Of a DNA stretch of 42,867 nucleotides, positions 9,043 to 18,602 are shown piece after piece (within the stretch, counting starts at the first letter, position 1; each line of letters opens with the position of its first letter). The notes beneath the pieces were generated by a model, which was given only the letters and a program-made list of their open reading frames with translations, was not told the origin of the DNA and ran no database searches. The DNA comes from an uncultured Actinomycetes bacterium (GTDB lineage Bacteria > Actinomycetota > Actinomycetes > Nanopelagicales > Nanopelagicaceae), in NCBI GenBank assembly GCA_903928745.1, contig CAIYRR010000069.1, forward strand, positions 1 to 42,867, written 5' to 3'. A program made the translations under genes and the position numbers.

Positions 9043-9071
9043 TAGATATGGGCGATTTATGCCCGAGTCAA
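9043..9071 (-). promoter_or_regulatory. Putative clpC promoter
   Basis: On the minus strand TTGACT (9066-9071), a 17-bp spacer and TATCTA (9043-9048) form a good sigma-70-type promoter just after the argA stop. The spacer itself contains the inverted repeat GGGC-ATAAATC-GCCC. The predicted start would give clpC a leader of about 85 nt. Confidence 0.5.
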
Positions 9072-9079
9072 CGGTAGAT

Positions 9080-9574
9080 CTAGAGATATTTGAGCATGCG
9101 GGTATTACCCAGAGTATTGGGCTTGACGCTCTCAAGATCCAGGAATTCGGCGATACCAGTGTCATAGGAATGCAGAAGTTGCTTATACACCTCAGGCTCG
9201 ACGGGGGTTCCCTCGATTTCTTCAAAGCCATGGCGCCCGAAAAATTGCGTTTCGAATGTGAGACAAAAAATACGTGAGACGCCGATATCTCGTGCACGTT
9301 TGATGATTGCCTCTAGAAGCAGGTGACCTACGCCTTTTCCACGCAAATGTTCTGCGACACCAACGGTACGAACTTCAGCCAAGTCTTCCCAAAGAACGTG
9401 AAGAGCTCCGCATCCAACAACTTCACCATCTTCTATTGCCACAGTAAATTCTTGGACGCTTTCATACAAAGTAACGGTCTCTTTTGAAAGTAAACGACGA
9501 GCCGGAGCATAGGTATCAATAATCTTACGAATACCTTTAATGTCAGTGGATTTTGCTGGACGAATTTCTATCAT
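9080..9574 (-). CDS. argA: Amino-acid N-acetyltransferase (short GNAT-type N-acetylglutamate synthase, ArgA)
   Basis: It probably acetylates glutamate with acetyl-CoA, the first step of arginine synthesis. The 164-aa single GNAT domain closely resembles, from memory, the mycobacterial short ArgA. Shared segments are VTLYESVQEF, VGCGALHVLWEDLAEVRTV, the acetyl-CoA loop RGKGVGHLLL, LTFETQFFGRHGFEEIEGTP and YDTGIAEFLDLESVKPNTLG. Standard ArgA fused to a kinase-like domain is much longer; this is the stand-alone actinobacterial form. It starts 2 bp after the lysS stop and is the last gene of the 13-gene run. No other arg gene is in view. Confidence 0.88.
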   Translation of the reverse strand: MIEIRPAKSTDIKGIRKIIDTYAPARRLLSKETVTLYESVQEFTVAIEDGEVVGCGALHVLWEDLAEVRTVGVAEHLRGKGVGHLLLEAIIKRARDIGVSRIFCLTFETQFFGRHGFEEIEGTPVEPEVYKQLLHSYDTGIAEFLDLESVKPNTLGNTRMLKYL

Positions 9575-9576
9575 TG

Positions 9577-11079
9577 CTATTCACTCTCAGGCTTTACAAG
9601 TGGAAATAGAATTGTTTCGCGAATTCCTAAACCGGTGAGCGCCATCAGTAAACGATCTACGCCCATTCCGAGTCCGCCCATCGGAGGCATTCCAAATTCC
9701 ATCGCGCGTAAGAAATCTTCATCCACACTCATGGCTTCGAAATCACCTTTAGCGCCAAGGGTCGCTTGCTCGACAAGACGCTCGCGCTGAATTACAGGAT
9801 CGATGAGTTCGGAGTATCCCGTTGCTAATTCAAAACCATCCACATAGAGATCCCATTTTTCTACAACGCCTGGGAGTTCGCGATGGCCACGAACAAGTGG
9901 TGCATTATCGACAGGAAATCCCATAACGAATGTTGGTTCGTTAAGTTTGCCAGCAGTTACATGTTCGAAAATCTCTTCTGCCAATTTTCCAGTAACCCAG
10001 TTGGGGTCAATCTTCATTCCTAGTTTTTCAGCAATTTTCTTAAGGTCGCCAATAGATGTCAGCGCAGTTACATGTTCGCCGACTCCTTCAGAGATTGCGT
10101 CATAGAGTGAAATCTCTTTCCATGTTCCGCCAAGGTCAGATTCGCGACCATCATGATGGAGGGCAATGTGAGATCCAAAAATTGCAGTAGCTGCATCTTG
10201 AACGAGTGATCTGGCAACATCGGCGACCGTGCGCCAATCACCATAAGCTTCGTAACTTTCAATCATTGCAAATTCAGGTGAGTGACTTGAGTCGGCCCCT
10301 TCATTTCGAAAGTTTCGATTAATCTCGAAGACTCGCTCAATTCCGCCAACCACGCAACGCTTTAAGAAAAGTTCTGGCGCAATGCGCATGAACAAATCCA
10401 TGTCATAGGCGTTGCTATAGGTCTTGAATGGTCGAGCTGCTGCGCCGCCATGTTGTACCTGCAGCATCGGTGTTTCTACTTCCAAATAATTTCGCGCATG
10501 AAATGTCTCACGGAGTGAGCGCATGACCGCTGGTCTCATGCGAGCATTAGAACGCGCTTCTGGGCGAACAATGAGGTCCACATAACGCATCCGAACGCGA
10601 GTCTCTTCAGACATCGGTTTGTGGTCATTTGGTAATGGACGCAAAGATTTCGAAGCTAACTGCCATGAGTTAGCAAGAATTGAAAGTTCGCCGCGCTTGG
10701 ATGTAATGATTTCACCCGTGACGCTAACAATGTCGCCTAGGTCAATTTCACTCTTCCATGCATCAAGGGACTCTTCTCCAACTTTGTCGAGGGAGAACAT
10801 GGCTTGCAGTTCTGTTCCATCGCCCTCACGTAAAGTTGCAAAACAAAGTTTTCCTGTGTCGCGCTTGAAAATTATGCGTCCAGCAACGCTCTCAATATCT
10901 CCGGTGGCAACATCAACTTCGAGACCAACATACTTGGTGCGAATATCAGCCAAAGATTTTGTTCGAGCAACACTGACGGGATAAGGCTCGACGCCTTTTT
11001 CGATCAGCCCAGCGCGCTTTTCCCGACGAATGCGTAATTGCTCGGGTAGGTCATCTTCAACAATTGGATTCTCAGTCAT
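9577..11079 (-). CDS. lysS: Lysyl-tRNA synthetase, class II
   Basis: It charges tRNA-Lys. At 500 aa it is the ordinary soluble form. An N-terminal OB-fold anticodon-binding domain (about 55-160, with AGRIIFKRDTGKLCFATLREG) leads to the class II core. Motif 1 lies around RSLRETFHARNYLEVETPML, motif 2 is RNFRNEGADSSHSPEFAM and motif 3 is GLGMGVDRLLMALTG near the C-terminus. It lacks the MprF-like membrane domain found fused in mycobacterial LysX; a separate DUF2156 membrane protein is at 30176. It lies 20 bp after coaX in the same run. Confidence 0.97.
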   Translation of the reverse strand: MTENPIVEDDLPEQLRIRREKRAGLIEKGVEPYPVSVARTKSLADIRTKYVGLEVDVATGDIESVAGRIIFKRDTGKLCFATLREGDGTELQAMFSLDKVGEESLDAWKSEIDLGDIVSVTGEIITSKRGELSILANSWQLASKSLRPLPNDHKPMSEETRVRMRYVDLIVRPEARSNARMRPAVMRSLRETFHARNYLEVETPMLQVQHGGAAARPFKTYSNAYDMDLFMRIAPELFLKRCVVGGIERVFEINRNFRNEGADSSHSPEFAMIESYEAYGDWRTVADVARSLVQDAATAIFGSHIALHHDGRESDLGGTWKEISLYDAISEGVGEHVTALTSIGDLKKIAEKLGMKIDPNWVTGKLAEEIFEHVTAGKLNEPTFVMGFPVDNAPLVRGHRELPGVVEKWDLYVDGFELATGYSELIDPVIQRERLVEQATLGAKGDFEAMSVDEDFLRAMEFGMPPMGGLGMGVDRLLMALTGLGIRETILFPLVKPESE

Positions 11080-11099
11080 AGTGGGAGAACTCTACCGAC

Positions 11100-11867
11100 T
11101 CAGGCATTTCTCTCGTGAATTAGGCGAAGGCCGATCAAGGTTAAGTCGGGTTCGTGATGATTAATCGTCTCTGAGATTCCCAATACGAGGGGCGCAAGTC
11201 CACCTGTCGCAATAACGGCAGGAGTTCCAGAATAAGTAGCACTGAGTTCTTGGCAAATTCGATGAACCAATCCATCGACTTGGCCAGCAAATCCGTAAAT
11301 CGTGCCCGATTGAAGGGCTTCTACAGTGTTCTTGCCGATCACCGAACGTGGAAGCACAAGTTCTACTTTGCGCAATTGAGCGGCTCGTGCGGCAAGTGCA
11401 TCAACAGATATTTCAATACCTGGAGCCAAAGCTCCCCCTAAAAACTCTCCTTTGGGTGAAACAACATCCAGATTGGTAGATGTTCCAAAATCAACAACGA
11501 TTGATGAGCTATTTGGATAAAGCGTGTGGGCGGCTAGCGAGTTAACAATTCGATCTGCGCCGATTTCTTTTGGATTATCAACCAGAAGTGGGACGCCTGT
11601 TTTAATTCCCGGTTCAACAATCGTCACTCTGATATCGGAAAAATATGTGGCAATCATGGTGCGCAATTCGCGGAGAGTGGATGGAACCGTCGAACAAACA
11701 GAGAGTCCATCTATTTCATATCCAGCTATTAGCGCGCTGTACTGCAACCACAATTCATCTGCGGTGTTGCGTGGATCTGTTTTTACTCTCCACGATCTTG
11801 CTAGGCCTGAACCTTGAAAAACTCCAAGGACTGTATTGGTATTTCCTACATCAATAGTAAGTAGCAC
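11100..11867 (-). CDS. coaX: Type III pantothenate kinase CoaX
   Basis: It phosphorylates pantothenate, the first step of coenzyme A synthesis. The 255 aa show the ASKHA-fold motifs of CoaX: DVGNTNTVLGVF (6-17), GADRIVNSLAA, DFGTSTNLDVV and GGALAPGIEISVDALAARAAQL. The start is a GTG (11865-11867) immediately after the nadC TAA, with GGAG about 7 nt upstream. In many actinobacteria panC and panD precede coaX in this cluster; here nadB and nadC occupy that place. Confidence 0.95.
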   Translation of the reverse strand: MLLTIDVGNTNTVLGVFQGSGLARSWRVKTDPRNTADELWLQYSALIAGYEIDGLSVCSTVPSTLRELRTMIATYFSDIRVTIVEPGIKTGVPLLVDNPKEIGADRIVNSLAAHTLYPNSSSIVVDFGTSTNLDVVSPKGEFLGGALAPGIEISVDALAARAAQLRKVELVLPRSVIGKNTVEALQSGTIYGFAGQVDGLVHRICQELSATYSGTPAVIATGGLAPLVLGISETINHHEPDLTLIGLRLIHERNA

Positions 11868-12716
11868 TTAGATCTCCGCCTTTAGGTCGAGTCCGATGTC
11901 TAATACTGGCGCAGAATGTGTGAGCGCGCCAATGGCTATGTAATCAACTCCCGATGCCGCATATGCACCTGCGTTTTCCAGGGAGATTCCCCCAGATGCC
12001 TCCAATTTGCAACGACCTGCCGTGATTACAACAGCCTGCGCACATTGCGCGGGAGTCATGTTATCTAGAAGTACTAGGTCTGGCTTGTGGGCCAGAATTT
12101 CACGCAGTTGATCCAAGGTATCCACTTCGATTTCGATATCAATCTCGGGAAATTGTTTACGAACTCGTTCGAAAGCCAAACTTACATTTCCGGCCGCTTC
12201 AATGTGATTATCTTTAATCAACGCAGATTCGCTCAGTGACATTCGATGATTTATGCCGCCGCCCATTCTCACCGCGTACTTCTCTAGTTCGCGATAACCG
12301 GGAGTTGTTTTTCTCGTATCGCGAATTTTCGTCTGAGTACCAGAAACTGCATCTACCCATTGACGAGTTAATGTAGCAATTCCGCTGAGGTGTCCGAGGA
12401 AATTTAGAGCGGTTCTCTCTGCAAGCAGAAGTTTCCTGGTGCTTCCTTTAGCACGAAGGATTTCCGTACCTGATTTTACATAATCGCCATCGCCAACCAT
12501 CAGTTCGATATCCGTAATACCCACACTTTCGAGCGTCGCCTTCGCAACCGCTAACCCTGCAATTACTCCTGATTTTCGCGCAGCAAAGTGCGCGGTCGCT
12601 TGTTCCTGATCGTTTACGGTCGCAACCGAGGTGACATCTTCTCCGCCAGCTAGATCCTCAACTAAAGCGCGTTGAATAAGGTCATAAGTTGCTGATGAAA
12701 CGGAATCATGACTCAT
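11868..12716 (-). CDS. nadC: Nicotinate-nucleotide pyrophosphorylase (carboxylating), quinolinate phosphoribosyltransferase
   Basis: It converts quinolinate and PRPP to nicotinate mononucleotide, carbon dioxide and pyrophosphate in de novo NAD synthesis. The motifs are LLAERTALNFLGHLSGIAT, the phosphate-binding RDTRKTTPG, KYAVRMGGGINHR, KDNHI, and the C-terminal barrel LEASGGISLENAGAYAASGVD. A longer reading from 12749 is possible. I chose ATG 12714-12716 (protein MSHDSVSS..., 282 aa) because it forms an ATGA overlap with the nadB stop like its neighbours, with AGAGG at a suitable distance. The quinolinate synthase gene nadA is not adjacent. Confidence 0.95.
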   Translation of the reverse strand: MSHDSVSSATYDLIQRALVEDLAGGEDVTSVATVNDQEQATAHFAARKSGVIAGLAVAKATLESVGITDIELMVGDGDYVKSGTEILRAKGSTRKLLLAERTALNFLGHLSGIATLTRQWVDAVSGTQTKIRDTRKTTPGYRELEKYAVRMGGGINHRMSLSESALIKDNHIEAAGNVSLAFERVRKQFPEIDIEIEVDTLDQLREILAHKPDLVLLDNMTPAQCAQAVVITAGRCKLEASGGISLENAGAYAASGVDYIAIGALTHSAPVLDIGLDLKAEI

Positions 12717-14326
12717 TGCTTGTCTACCTCTTGAAAAGTTGTGTGCCAATTACCTGACTTATCCATCTGCTGAAGAATTCTCTTAGACCAAGCGGGTAAC
12801 TTCTCGGGGAAATCTTCCCGCCAATGCGATCCGCGAGTTTCCTCCCGCTGCAAAGCCGAGCGCACAATCGCTTGAGCAAGTTGGAATAGGTTTGTTGTTT
12901 CCCACGCTTCCACGCACGGGCCATCACTTCTATGTTTTCTTATTTCATCGAGATCAATTTCTGTTGAGGTCAATGATTCACGCGAACGTAAAACACTTGC
13001 TCCTCGACTCATTGTTGCTTGAATTTGTTTACGTATCTGAGGATCCAAGAGAAATGTTGGCTCATCAACAATAACTGGAGCAGAGAATTCCCTCGTGCTC
13101 GACGCAATATCTGCAGCGATACGGGCACTGAAAACAAGTCCTTCAAGCAATGAATTCGATGCGAGTCGATTTGCGCCATGCACGCCCGAGCATGCGGTCT
13201 CACCACAAGCATAAAGTCCTTCAACGCTTGTGTGACCATTGAGATCTACACGCACTCCTCCAGATGCATAATGTGAAGCTGGGGCAACTGGGATTAAATC
13301 TTTTAGCGGATCAATTCCATGCGCCAAACATGAGGCATAAATTGTTGGGAAGCGCTCTGCAAAACCTTCAATGTGGCGCACATCGAGCCAAACGTGCCGA
13401 GCACCTGTTTCATTCATGTGGCGCATAATCGCCTTTGCAACAACATCGCGCGGTGCCAATTCTGCAAGTTGGTGAATTCCTTGCATAAAACGAACGCCTT
13501 TATCATCAACAAGATATGCACCTTCACCGCGAACTGCTTCACTAATCAATGGCTGCTGACCCTGTGAACCATCACCTAACCATAAAACTGTTGGGTGGAA
13601 CTGAATGAATTCAACGTCAGCAACATTCGCACCGGCGCGAAGAGCAAGTGCAACTCCATCACCTGTTGATACAGATGGATTAGTTGTCTGAGCAAATACT
13701 TGACCAAGGCCACCTGTAGCTAGAACGACAGCTCTTGCCATTGCCTGTCCAACGCCATCTCGTGTTCCTGCCCCAATGACGTGCAAAGTAACTCCACATA
13801 CTGCGCCACTGCTGTTCTTAAGCGCATCCAATACAAGGGCGTGTTCTACAACCTCAATTTCAGGATCGTTGTGGACTGCAGCCAAGAGAGCGCGTGAAAC
13901 TTCTGCACCTGTTGCATCCCCGCCTGCATGAAGGATTCGATTTCGCAGGTGCCCACCTTCACGGGTCAGCGCAATTTCACCAGTTGCTTCTTTATCAAAG
14001 ACAGCTCCACGAGCGATTAATTTGCGAACCGCCTCTGGTCCCTCTGTAACAAGAACTCTGACAGCTTCGATATCGCATAATCCCGCTCCTGCAACGAGGG
14101 TATCTTTTTCGTGTTGGTCAGGAGAATCACCAGGCCCAAGAGCAGCGGCAATTCCTCCTTGTGCCCACTTGGTAGATCCTTCATCCACGCTTGCTTTCGT
14201 CACAAGTAAGACAGAAAGTCCGTATGTTCGAATTTGTAGCGCAGTGGTTAATCCAGCAACTCCAGAACCAACAACAATCACATCAGCTGATGCGGTCCAC
14301 CCAGGCTTTGGTGCTAGCAATTTCAT
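12713..14326 (-). CDS. nadB: L-aspartate oxidase NadB
   Basis: This flavoenzyme oxidises L-aspartate to iminoaspartate for NAD synthesis; 537 aa. It has an N-terminal FAD-binding motif VVGSGVAGLTTALQ (about 17-30). The family hallmark SVDEGSTKWAQGGIAAALG follows, then a substrate-pocket segment EFIQFHPTVL, the SHYASGGVRVDLNGHTSVEGL region and GVHGANRLASNSLLEGLVF. The helical succinate-dehydrogenase-like C-terminal domain completes it. It overlaps nadC and folK by 4 bp each (ATGA), so it is embedded in the folate operon. Confidence 0.95.
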   Translation of the reverse strand: MKLLAPKPGWTASADVIVVGSGVAGLTTALQIRTYGLSVLLVTKASVDEGSTKWAQGGIAAALGPGDSPDQHEKDTLVAGAGLCDIEAVRVLVTEGPEAVRKLIARGAVFDKEATGEIALTREGGHLRNRILHAGGDATGAEVSRALLAAVHNDPEIEVVEHALVLDALKNSSGAVCGVTLHVIGAGTRDGVGQAMARAVVLATGGLGQVFAQTTNPSVSTGDGVALALRAGANVADVEFIQFHPTVLWLGDGSQGQQPLISEAVRGEGAYLVDDKGVRFMQGIHQLAELAPRDVVAKAIMRHMNETGARHVWLDVRHIEGFAERFPTIYASCLAHGIDPLKDLIPVAPASHYASGGVRVDLNGHTSVEGLYACGETACSGVHGANRLASNSLLEGLVFSARIAADIASSTREFSAPVIVDEPTFLLDPQIRKQIQATMSRGASVLRSRESLTSTEIDLDEIRKHRSDGPCVEAWETTNLFQLAQAIVRSALQREETRGSHWREDFPEKLPAWSKRILQQMDKSGNWHTTFQEVDKQ

Positions 14327-14781
14327 ATTGAGTCCAACTGCAACGAAGAAAGTAATTGTTCAACAGGGCCATGTCCTGGAAGTTGAGCCTGAGGATCTAT
14401 TTCTAACCATGGAGCAAGAACAAATGCTCGCTCATGAGCCCGCGGGTGTGGCAACAAAACATCGGGGTCGGAACTAACAAGATCTCCATATGTAATGAGA
14501 TCTAGATCAATCACACGTGGGCCCCATTTTTCTTCGCGCAAACGACCCATACTTTTTTCAATTCCGTGCATGAGATTGAGTAACTCACGAGGAGTTAATT
14601 CACTTTCAATAATGCATATTGCATTGAGAAAATCATCCTGTGGTGGCCCACCTACAGGCTTTGTTTTATGAAAAGATGAAACGGCTAAGAAATCTGTTGC
14701 TTCTTTGAGAAGTCCCACCGCGAGTTCCATTGCTGCTTTGGGGTCATCAAGATTCGCACCTAATGCGATTACAGCCTTCAT
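14323..14781 (-). CDS. folK: 2-amino-4-hydroxy-6-hydroxymethyldihydropteridine diphosphokinase FolK (HPPK)
   Basis: It transfers pyrophosphate from ATP to hydroxymethyl-dihydropterin, the step before FolP. At 152 aa it is a single-domain form. HPPK motifs are ALGANLDDPKAAMELAV (6-22), the KTKPVGGPPQDDFLNAICII region and WGPRVIDLDLITYG (about 90-103), which carries the catalytic Asp pair. It has 4-bp overlaps with folB upstream and nadB downstream. Confidence 0.95.
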   Translation of the reverse strand: MKAVIALGANLDDPKAAMELAVGLLKEATDFLAVSSFHKTKPVGGPPQDDFLNAICIIESELTPRELLNLMHGIEKSMGRLREEKWGPRVIDLDLITYGDLVSSDPDVLLPHPRAHERAFVLAPWLEIDPQAQLPGHGPVEQLLSSLQLDSI

Positions 14782-15140
14782 CGTTGACGTTCAATCGAGA
14801 CAGAAATGTCGAGGATTTCGACATTCACGGGTGCTTGCGGTTTGTGAACAATGACCTTTACGGAATCGACTAAGAGGAATTGCTTCAAAATATCATCGGC
14901 AATATCTGCCGCCAACTTCTCAATAAGTTGTACTGGTGTTCCTACAATATGAGTAACTACAACATCGCAGACCGCTCCGTAATCAATCGTGTCTTCCAAT
15001 GAGTCGGTTTGTGATGCCCTCGTTAAATCGGCAGAAAGTTCAATATCAACAAAGAACTCTTGGCCGTTCTTACGTTCATGCTCAAATACTCCGTGATAAC
15101 CAAAGCCTTGTATCCCCTGAAGTGAGATGACATCACTCAT
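14778..15140 (-). CDS. folB: Dihydroneopterin aldolase FolB
   Basis: It cleaves dihydroneopterin to hydroxymethyl-dihydropterin and glycolaldehyde; 120 aa, normal length. The family features are LQGIQGFGYHGVFEHERKNG (about 7-26, carrying the active-site YHGV...E), VDIELSADL, DTIDYGAVCDVV and the terminal VNVEILDISVSIER. A conserved catalytic Lys lies in VIVHKPQAP. It is coupled by 4-bp overlaps to folP and folK, so the biosynthetic order folE-folP-folB-folK sits on one transcript. Confidence 0.95.
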   Translation of the reverse strand: MSDVISLQGIQGFGYHGVFEHERKNGQEFFVDIELSADLTRASQTDSLEDTIDYGAVCDVVVTHIVGTPVQLIEKLAADIADDILKQFLLVDSVKVIVHKPQAPVNVEILDISVSIERQR

Positions 15141-15949
15141 CGGAGCCGCCCTGCAATTGCGATGGCATCTCTATGTGGTCTCACGCTGTGAACTCTAACT
15201 CCCCAAATGCCCTGGTTTGCAATCAGGGCAGTAAGGGCCACCGTCGCTTCCTCGCGATCATCTGGGGATTGCGCATTTACGGCAGATCCAAGGAATCTCT
15301 TGCGGGAAGCCCCGATTAATACTGGAAAACCAAGCTCTTTAATGGCATCTAGATTATTGAGGAGCGCCCAGTTGTGATCTGCTTCTTTTGCGAAACCTAA
15401 ACCTGGATCCAAGATGAGATTGCTGCGCGAAATTCCAGCCGCGAGTGCTTCTCTTGCCCGTTCTGCTAATTCTGCAAGAACATCCTTCACCACGTCCTGG
15501 TAAACCGCGAGAGATCCCATCTCCTGGGAATTTCCGCGCGAATGCATCGCAATATATGGACACCCCAGCGATGCAACAGTCGCCAACATGTCTGCATCAG
15601 CCAAACCTGCGCTAACGTCATTCACGATTGTTGCACCGCTTTGAATTGCTGCGCGAGCAGTCGATGCTTTTTTTGTATCAATACTTATGGCCACGCCGGT
15701 TCTCTTAAGTGCCTCAATTACAGGTATGACCCGCGATTGTTCTTCATCTGTAGAAATTTGCTCTGCACCTGGACGCGTTGATTCACCACCAATATCAATT
15801 ACGTCTACTCCTACATCTATCATCACCAACGCACGTGCTACCGCTAAATCAGTTGTGTGAAAGCGCCCGCCATCGGCAAATGAATCAGGTGTGACATTGA
15901 GAATCCCCATGACAATCATGCGATCTGAAGGTAGACCAAGAATTGTCAT
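15137..15949 (-). CDS. folP: Dihydropteroate synthase FolP
   Basis: It condenses pABA with hydroxymethyl-dihydropterin pyrophosphate; the target of sulfonamides. A TIM-barrel protein of 270 aa. It shows MGILNVTPDSFADGGRF (14-30), DIGGESTRPGAEQIS, the SIDTKKASTARAAI strand, NDVSAGLADADM, LDPGLGFAKEADHN and GASRKRFLG. It begins 6 bp after the folE stop and overlaps folB by 4 bp. No residue of the known signature motifs looks altered. Confidence 0.96.
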   Translation of the reverse strand: MTILGLPSDRMIVMGILNVTPDSFADGGRFHTTDLAVARALVMIDVGVDVIDIGGESTRPGAEQISTDEEQSRVIPVIEALKRTGVAISIDTKKASTARAAIQSGATIVNDVSAGLADADMLATVASLGCPYIAMHSRGNSQEMGSLAVYQDVVKDVLAELAERAREALAAGISRSNLILDPGLGFAKEADHNWALLNNLDAIKELGFPVLIGASRKRFLGSAVNAQSPDDREEATVALTALIANQGIWGVRVHSVRPHRDAIAIAGRLR

Positions 15950-15955
15950 GTTTAC

Positions 15956-16567
15956 TTACCGTTTTGTAATAAGGCTAATTGCTTCGGCGCGCGTTGTGGA
16001 ATCTCTCAATACACCGCGCACCGCGCTAGTAATTGTTCGGGCTTCTGTTTTTCTTACACCACGCATAGACATGCATAAGTGTTCACATTCAATAATCACA
16101 ATTACTCCTGCAGGATTGAGAATTTCCACAATTGCATCAGCGATTTGAGAGGTCATGCGCTCTTGTACCTGCGGACGACGTGCGTAGAGATCCACTAGTC
16201 GTGCAATTTTCGATAGACCCGTTACGCGACCCGATGGGATATATCCAACGTGTGCAACTCCATGAAAAGGTGTCAGGTGATGCTCGCAGTGTGAGAAGAC
16301 ATCAATGTCACGAACAATCACTAGCTCTTCGTGGCCGATATCAAATGTTGTTGCTAAGACATCCTCTGGAGATTGCCAAAGCCCCGCGAAGTTTTCCGCC
16401 AACGCGCGTGCAACTCGTGCAGGTGTTTCGCGTAAGCCTTCTCTCTCTGGATCTTCTCCAATAGAAAGGAGTAATTCCTTTACCGCAGCTTCGGCACGAT
16501 TTTGATCAAAGGCGTTACTTGCCCGTCCATCATTTGGCCCCATGGAAATAGGCGAAATGTCACTCAC
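15956..16567 (-). CDS. folE: GTP cyclohydrolase I FolE
   Basis: It converts GTP to dihydroneopterin triphosphate, entry to folate synthesis; 203 aa. Hallmarks are the zinc-site segment [21 protein letters not shown] (Cys and His ligands in the first half), [21 protein letters not shown] and the second Cys in [14 protein letters not shown]. The start is a GTG (16565-16567) inside the last codons of ftsH, giving an 8-bp overlap. A downstream ATG at residue 9 is a possible alternative but has no ribosome binding site. It has the type IA zinc form, not the Zn-independent FolE2. Confidence 0.95.
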   Translation of the reverse strand: MSDISPISMGPNDGRASNAFDQNRAEAAVKELLLSIGEDPEREGLRETPARVARALAENFAGLWQSPEDVLATTFDIGHEELVIVRDIDVFSHCEHHLTPFHGVAHVGYIPSGRVTGLSKIARLVDLYARRPQVQERMTSQIADAIVEILNPAGVIVIIECEHLCMSMRGVRKTEARTITSAVRGVLRDSTTRAEAISLITKR

Positions 16568-18581
16568 TGGTTTTCTTTGCCTTTCGCGCCTTTTTTACTG
16601 GGGCAACTTCAACAGGAGCAAGGGCTGGCTGAGTTGGCACGGGTGGGAGCTCGGAAGGGATTCGTGTTGGCGAGCCTGTCCATTTAGGTCGCTTATCCCA
16701 TGTCTTTACTTTGGCGAAAATTTCTGCGATCTCTTCTTTGTTGAGTGTTTCTCGCTCAAGAAGTTGAACAACCATTTCATCAAGAATCGTTCGGTTCTGC
16801 TCCAAGATGTCATAAGCCTCTTGATGCGCAGTTTCAATCAGACGGCGAATTTCTGAATCGACAACTGCGGCAATGCTTTCAGAGAAGTCACGGGTGTGTC
16901 CGTAATCGCGACCCATGAATGGTTCGGAAGCGTCGGTACCAAGTTTGATCGCACCAATTGCTTCTGTCATTCCATATTGCGTAACCATTGCACGTGCCAG
17001 TGATGTTGCTTTTTCAATGTCATTGCTTGCGCCCGTGGATGGATCATGGAAAATTAATTCCTCGGCGGCGCGTCCACCTAATGAATATGCCAATTGATCA
17101 AGTAATTGATTTCGAGTCACTGAATACTTATCTTCATCAGGTAAAACCATTGTGTAACCCAGCGCACGACCACGAGGCATAATCGTAATTTTGTGAACTG
17201 GATCCGTATGTGGCATTGCGTGAGCAACGAGTGCGTGACCTGCTTCGTGATAAGCAGTGACTCGGCGTTCTTCTTCGCTCATGAGACGGCTCTTGCGCTG
17301 TGGACCGGCCATAACGCGATCGATTGCCTCATCTAATTCGGAATTGCCAATAACTTTCTTTTCCTCGCGCGCAGTAAGCAAAGCCGCTTCGTTCAAGACA
17401 TTTGCTAAGTCAGCGCCAGTAAACCCAGGGGTACGACGTGCATAGGCAAGAAGTTCCACGTCTTTAGCAATCGGCTTACCTTTTGCATGAACAGTAAGGA
17501 TTGCCTCGCGCCCCTTTAGATCTGGACGCTCTACGGGAATTTGTCGATCAAAACGTCCTGGACGAAGTAGCGCAGGATCCAAAACATCAGGTCGGTTTGT
17601 CGCGGCAATCAAAATAACTGAACCGTTGCTTTCGAAACCATCCATCTCAACGAGAAGCGCATTGAGGGTCTGTTCACGTTCATCGTGGCCACCACCCATA
17701 CCCGCGCCACGTTGGCGGCCCACTGCATCAATTTCATCAACGAAAACAATGGCAGGGGCGTTCTCTTTTGCTTGAGTGAAAAGGTCGCGAACACGAGCGG
17801 CTCCGACACCGACAAACATTTCAACAAAATCTGAACCTGAGATGGAATAGAAAGGCACGTTCGCTTCTCCTGCAACAGCCCGCGCAAGTAGCGTTTTACC
17901 TGTTCCTGGAGGGCCATAAAGCAAGACACCTTTAGGAATCTTGGCACCCAGAGCAACATATTTAGGTGGGTTCGCAAGAAAATCCTTAATCTCCATCAAT
18001 TCTGCAACAGCCTCTTGCGCCCCAGCAACATCTGCAAATGTTGTTTTAGGAACATCGTTGGTCTGTAATTTCGCTCGGGATTTTCCAAATGAGAATGCGC
18101 GAGCGCCACCATTGGCTTGACTCATCATTAAGAAGAATAGGAAACCGATAATTAATATTGGTCCGAAAGAGAAGAAGATGGAAAGCAAAAGCGATTGGCT
18201 AGCAACTTTAACCGTCCAGGATCCAGGAGGTGGGTTGCTTGTGAGTGCGTCAATCAGGGTTGGTTCTTCGCCAGTTATATATGAAGATTGAACTTTCGTT
18301 GCGCCTTTAATTGTGTTTCCTGATTTAAGGATCGCTTGAATCTTTTGGTCTTTATCGACGAGAACAACGGATTCAACTTGACTCTTCGCAATAGCATCCA
18401 AAATCTGAGAAGTACTGACTTGAGTGTATTGATTACCCGCGCTAGAGATCTGTCCAAAAATTGTTACACCGACAATCGCAGCAAGAATCCAGAAAAGTGG
18501 CCCGCGAAGTATCCGTTGATACCGAGTCATCGGTTTCTTCGGCTTCACATTCTTGGAAAGCTTCTTTTTTTCATCCGCCAT
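16560..18581 (-). CDS. ftsH: ATP-dependent zinc metalloprotease FtsH
   Basis: This membrane-anchored AAA+ protease is 673 aa. It has two membrane segments (about 28-46 and 132-153) flanking a small extracytoplasmic domain. The AAA domain has Walker A GPPGTGKT (223-230), Walker [12 protein letters not shown] and the SRH region [18 protein letters not shown]. The protease zinc site HEAGH follows (near 443-447). The C-terminus is Pro/Lys/Ala-rich and variable. It follows hpt by 21 bp and overlaps folE, matching the conserved actinobacterial hpt-ftsH-folE order. Confidence 0.97.
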   Translation of the reverse strand: MADEKKKLSKNVKPKKPMTRYQRILRGPLFWILAAIVGVTIFGQISSAGNQYTQVSTSQILDAIAKSQVESVVLVDKDQKIQAILKSGNTIKGATKVQSSYITGEEPTLIDALTSNPPPGSWTVKVASQSLLLSIFFSFGPILIIGFLFFLMMSQANGGARAFSFGKSRAKLQTNDVPKTTFADVAGAQEAVAELMEIKDFLANPPKYVALGAKIPKGVLLYGPPGTGKTLLARAVAGEANVPFYSISGSDFVEMFVGVGAARVRDLFTQAKENAPAIVFVDEIDAVGRQRGAGMGGGHDEREQTLNALLVEMDGFESNGSVILIAATNRPDVLDPALLRPGRFDRQIPVERPDLKGREAILTVHAKGKPIAKDVELLAYARRTPGFTGADLANVLNEAALLTAREEKKVIGNSELDEAIDRVMAGPQRKSRLMSEEERRVTAYHEAGHALVAHAMPHTDPVHKITIMPRGRALGYTMVLPDEDKYSVTRNQLLDQLAYSLGGRAAEELIFHDPSTGASNDIEKATSLARAMVTQYGMTEAIGAIKLGTDASEPFMGRDYGHTRDFSESIAAVVDSEIRRLIETAHQEAYDILEQNRTILDEMVVQLLERETLNKEEIAEIFAKVKTWDKRPKWTGSPTRIPSELPPVPTQPALAPVEVAPVKKARKAKKTSE

Positions 18582-18602
18582 GATTTTTTGTGAACTCTTC
18601 TC

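Noticed and set aside
8951-9079. CIRCE, HAIR or ClgR operator before clpC
   Set aside because: None of the recalled consensus sequences is present; only the unrelated CGCAGGG palindrome is.
12716-12749. Longer nadC start at 12749
   Set aside because: It would overlap nadB by 37 bp, whereas ATG 12714-12716 gives the ATGA overlap typical of this operon.
14022-14477. 151-codon plus-strand open frame spanning nadB and folK
   Set aside because: Antisense to two clear genes, and the peptide has no family resemblance.
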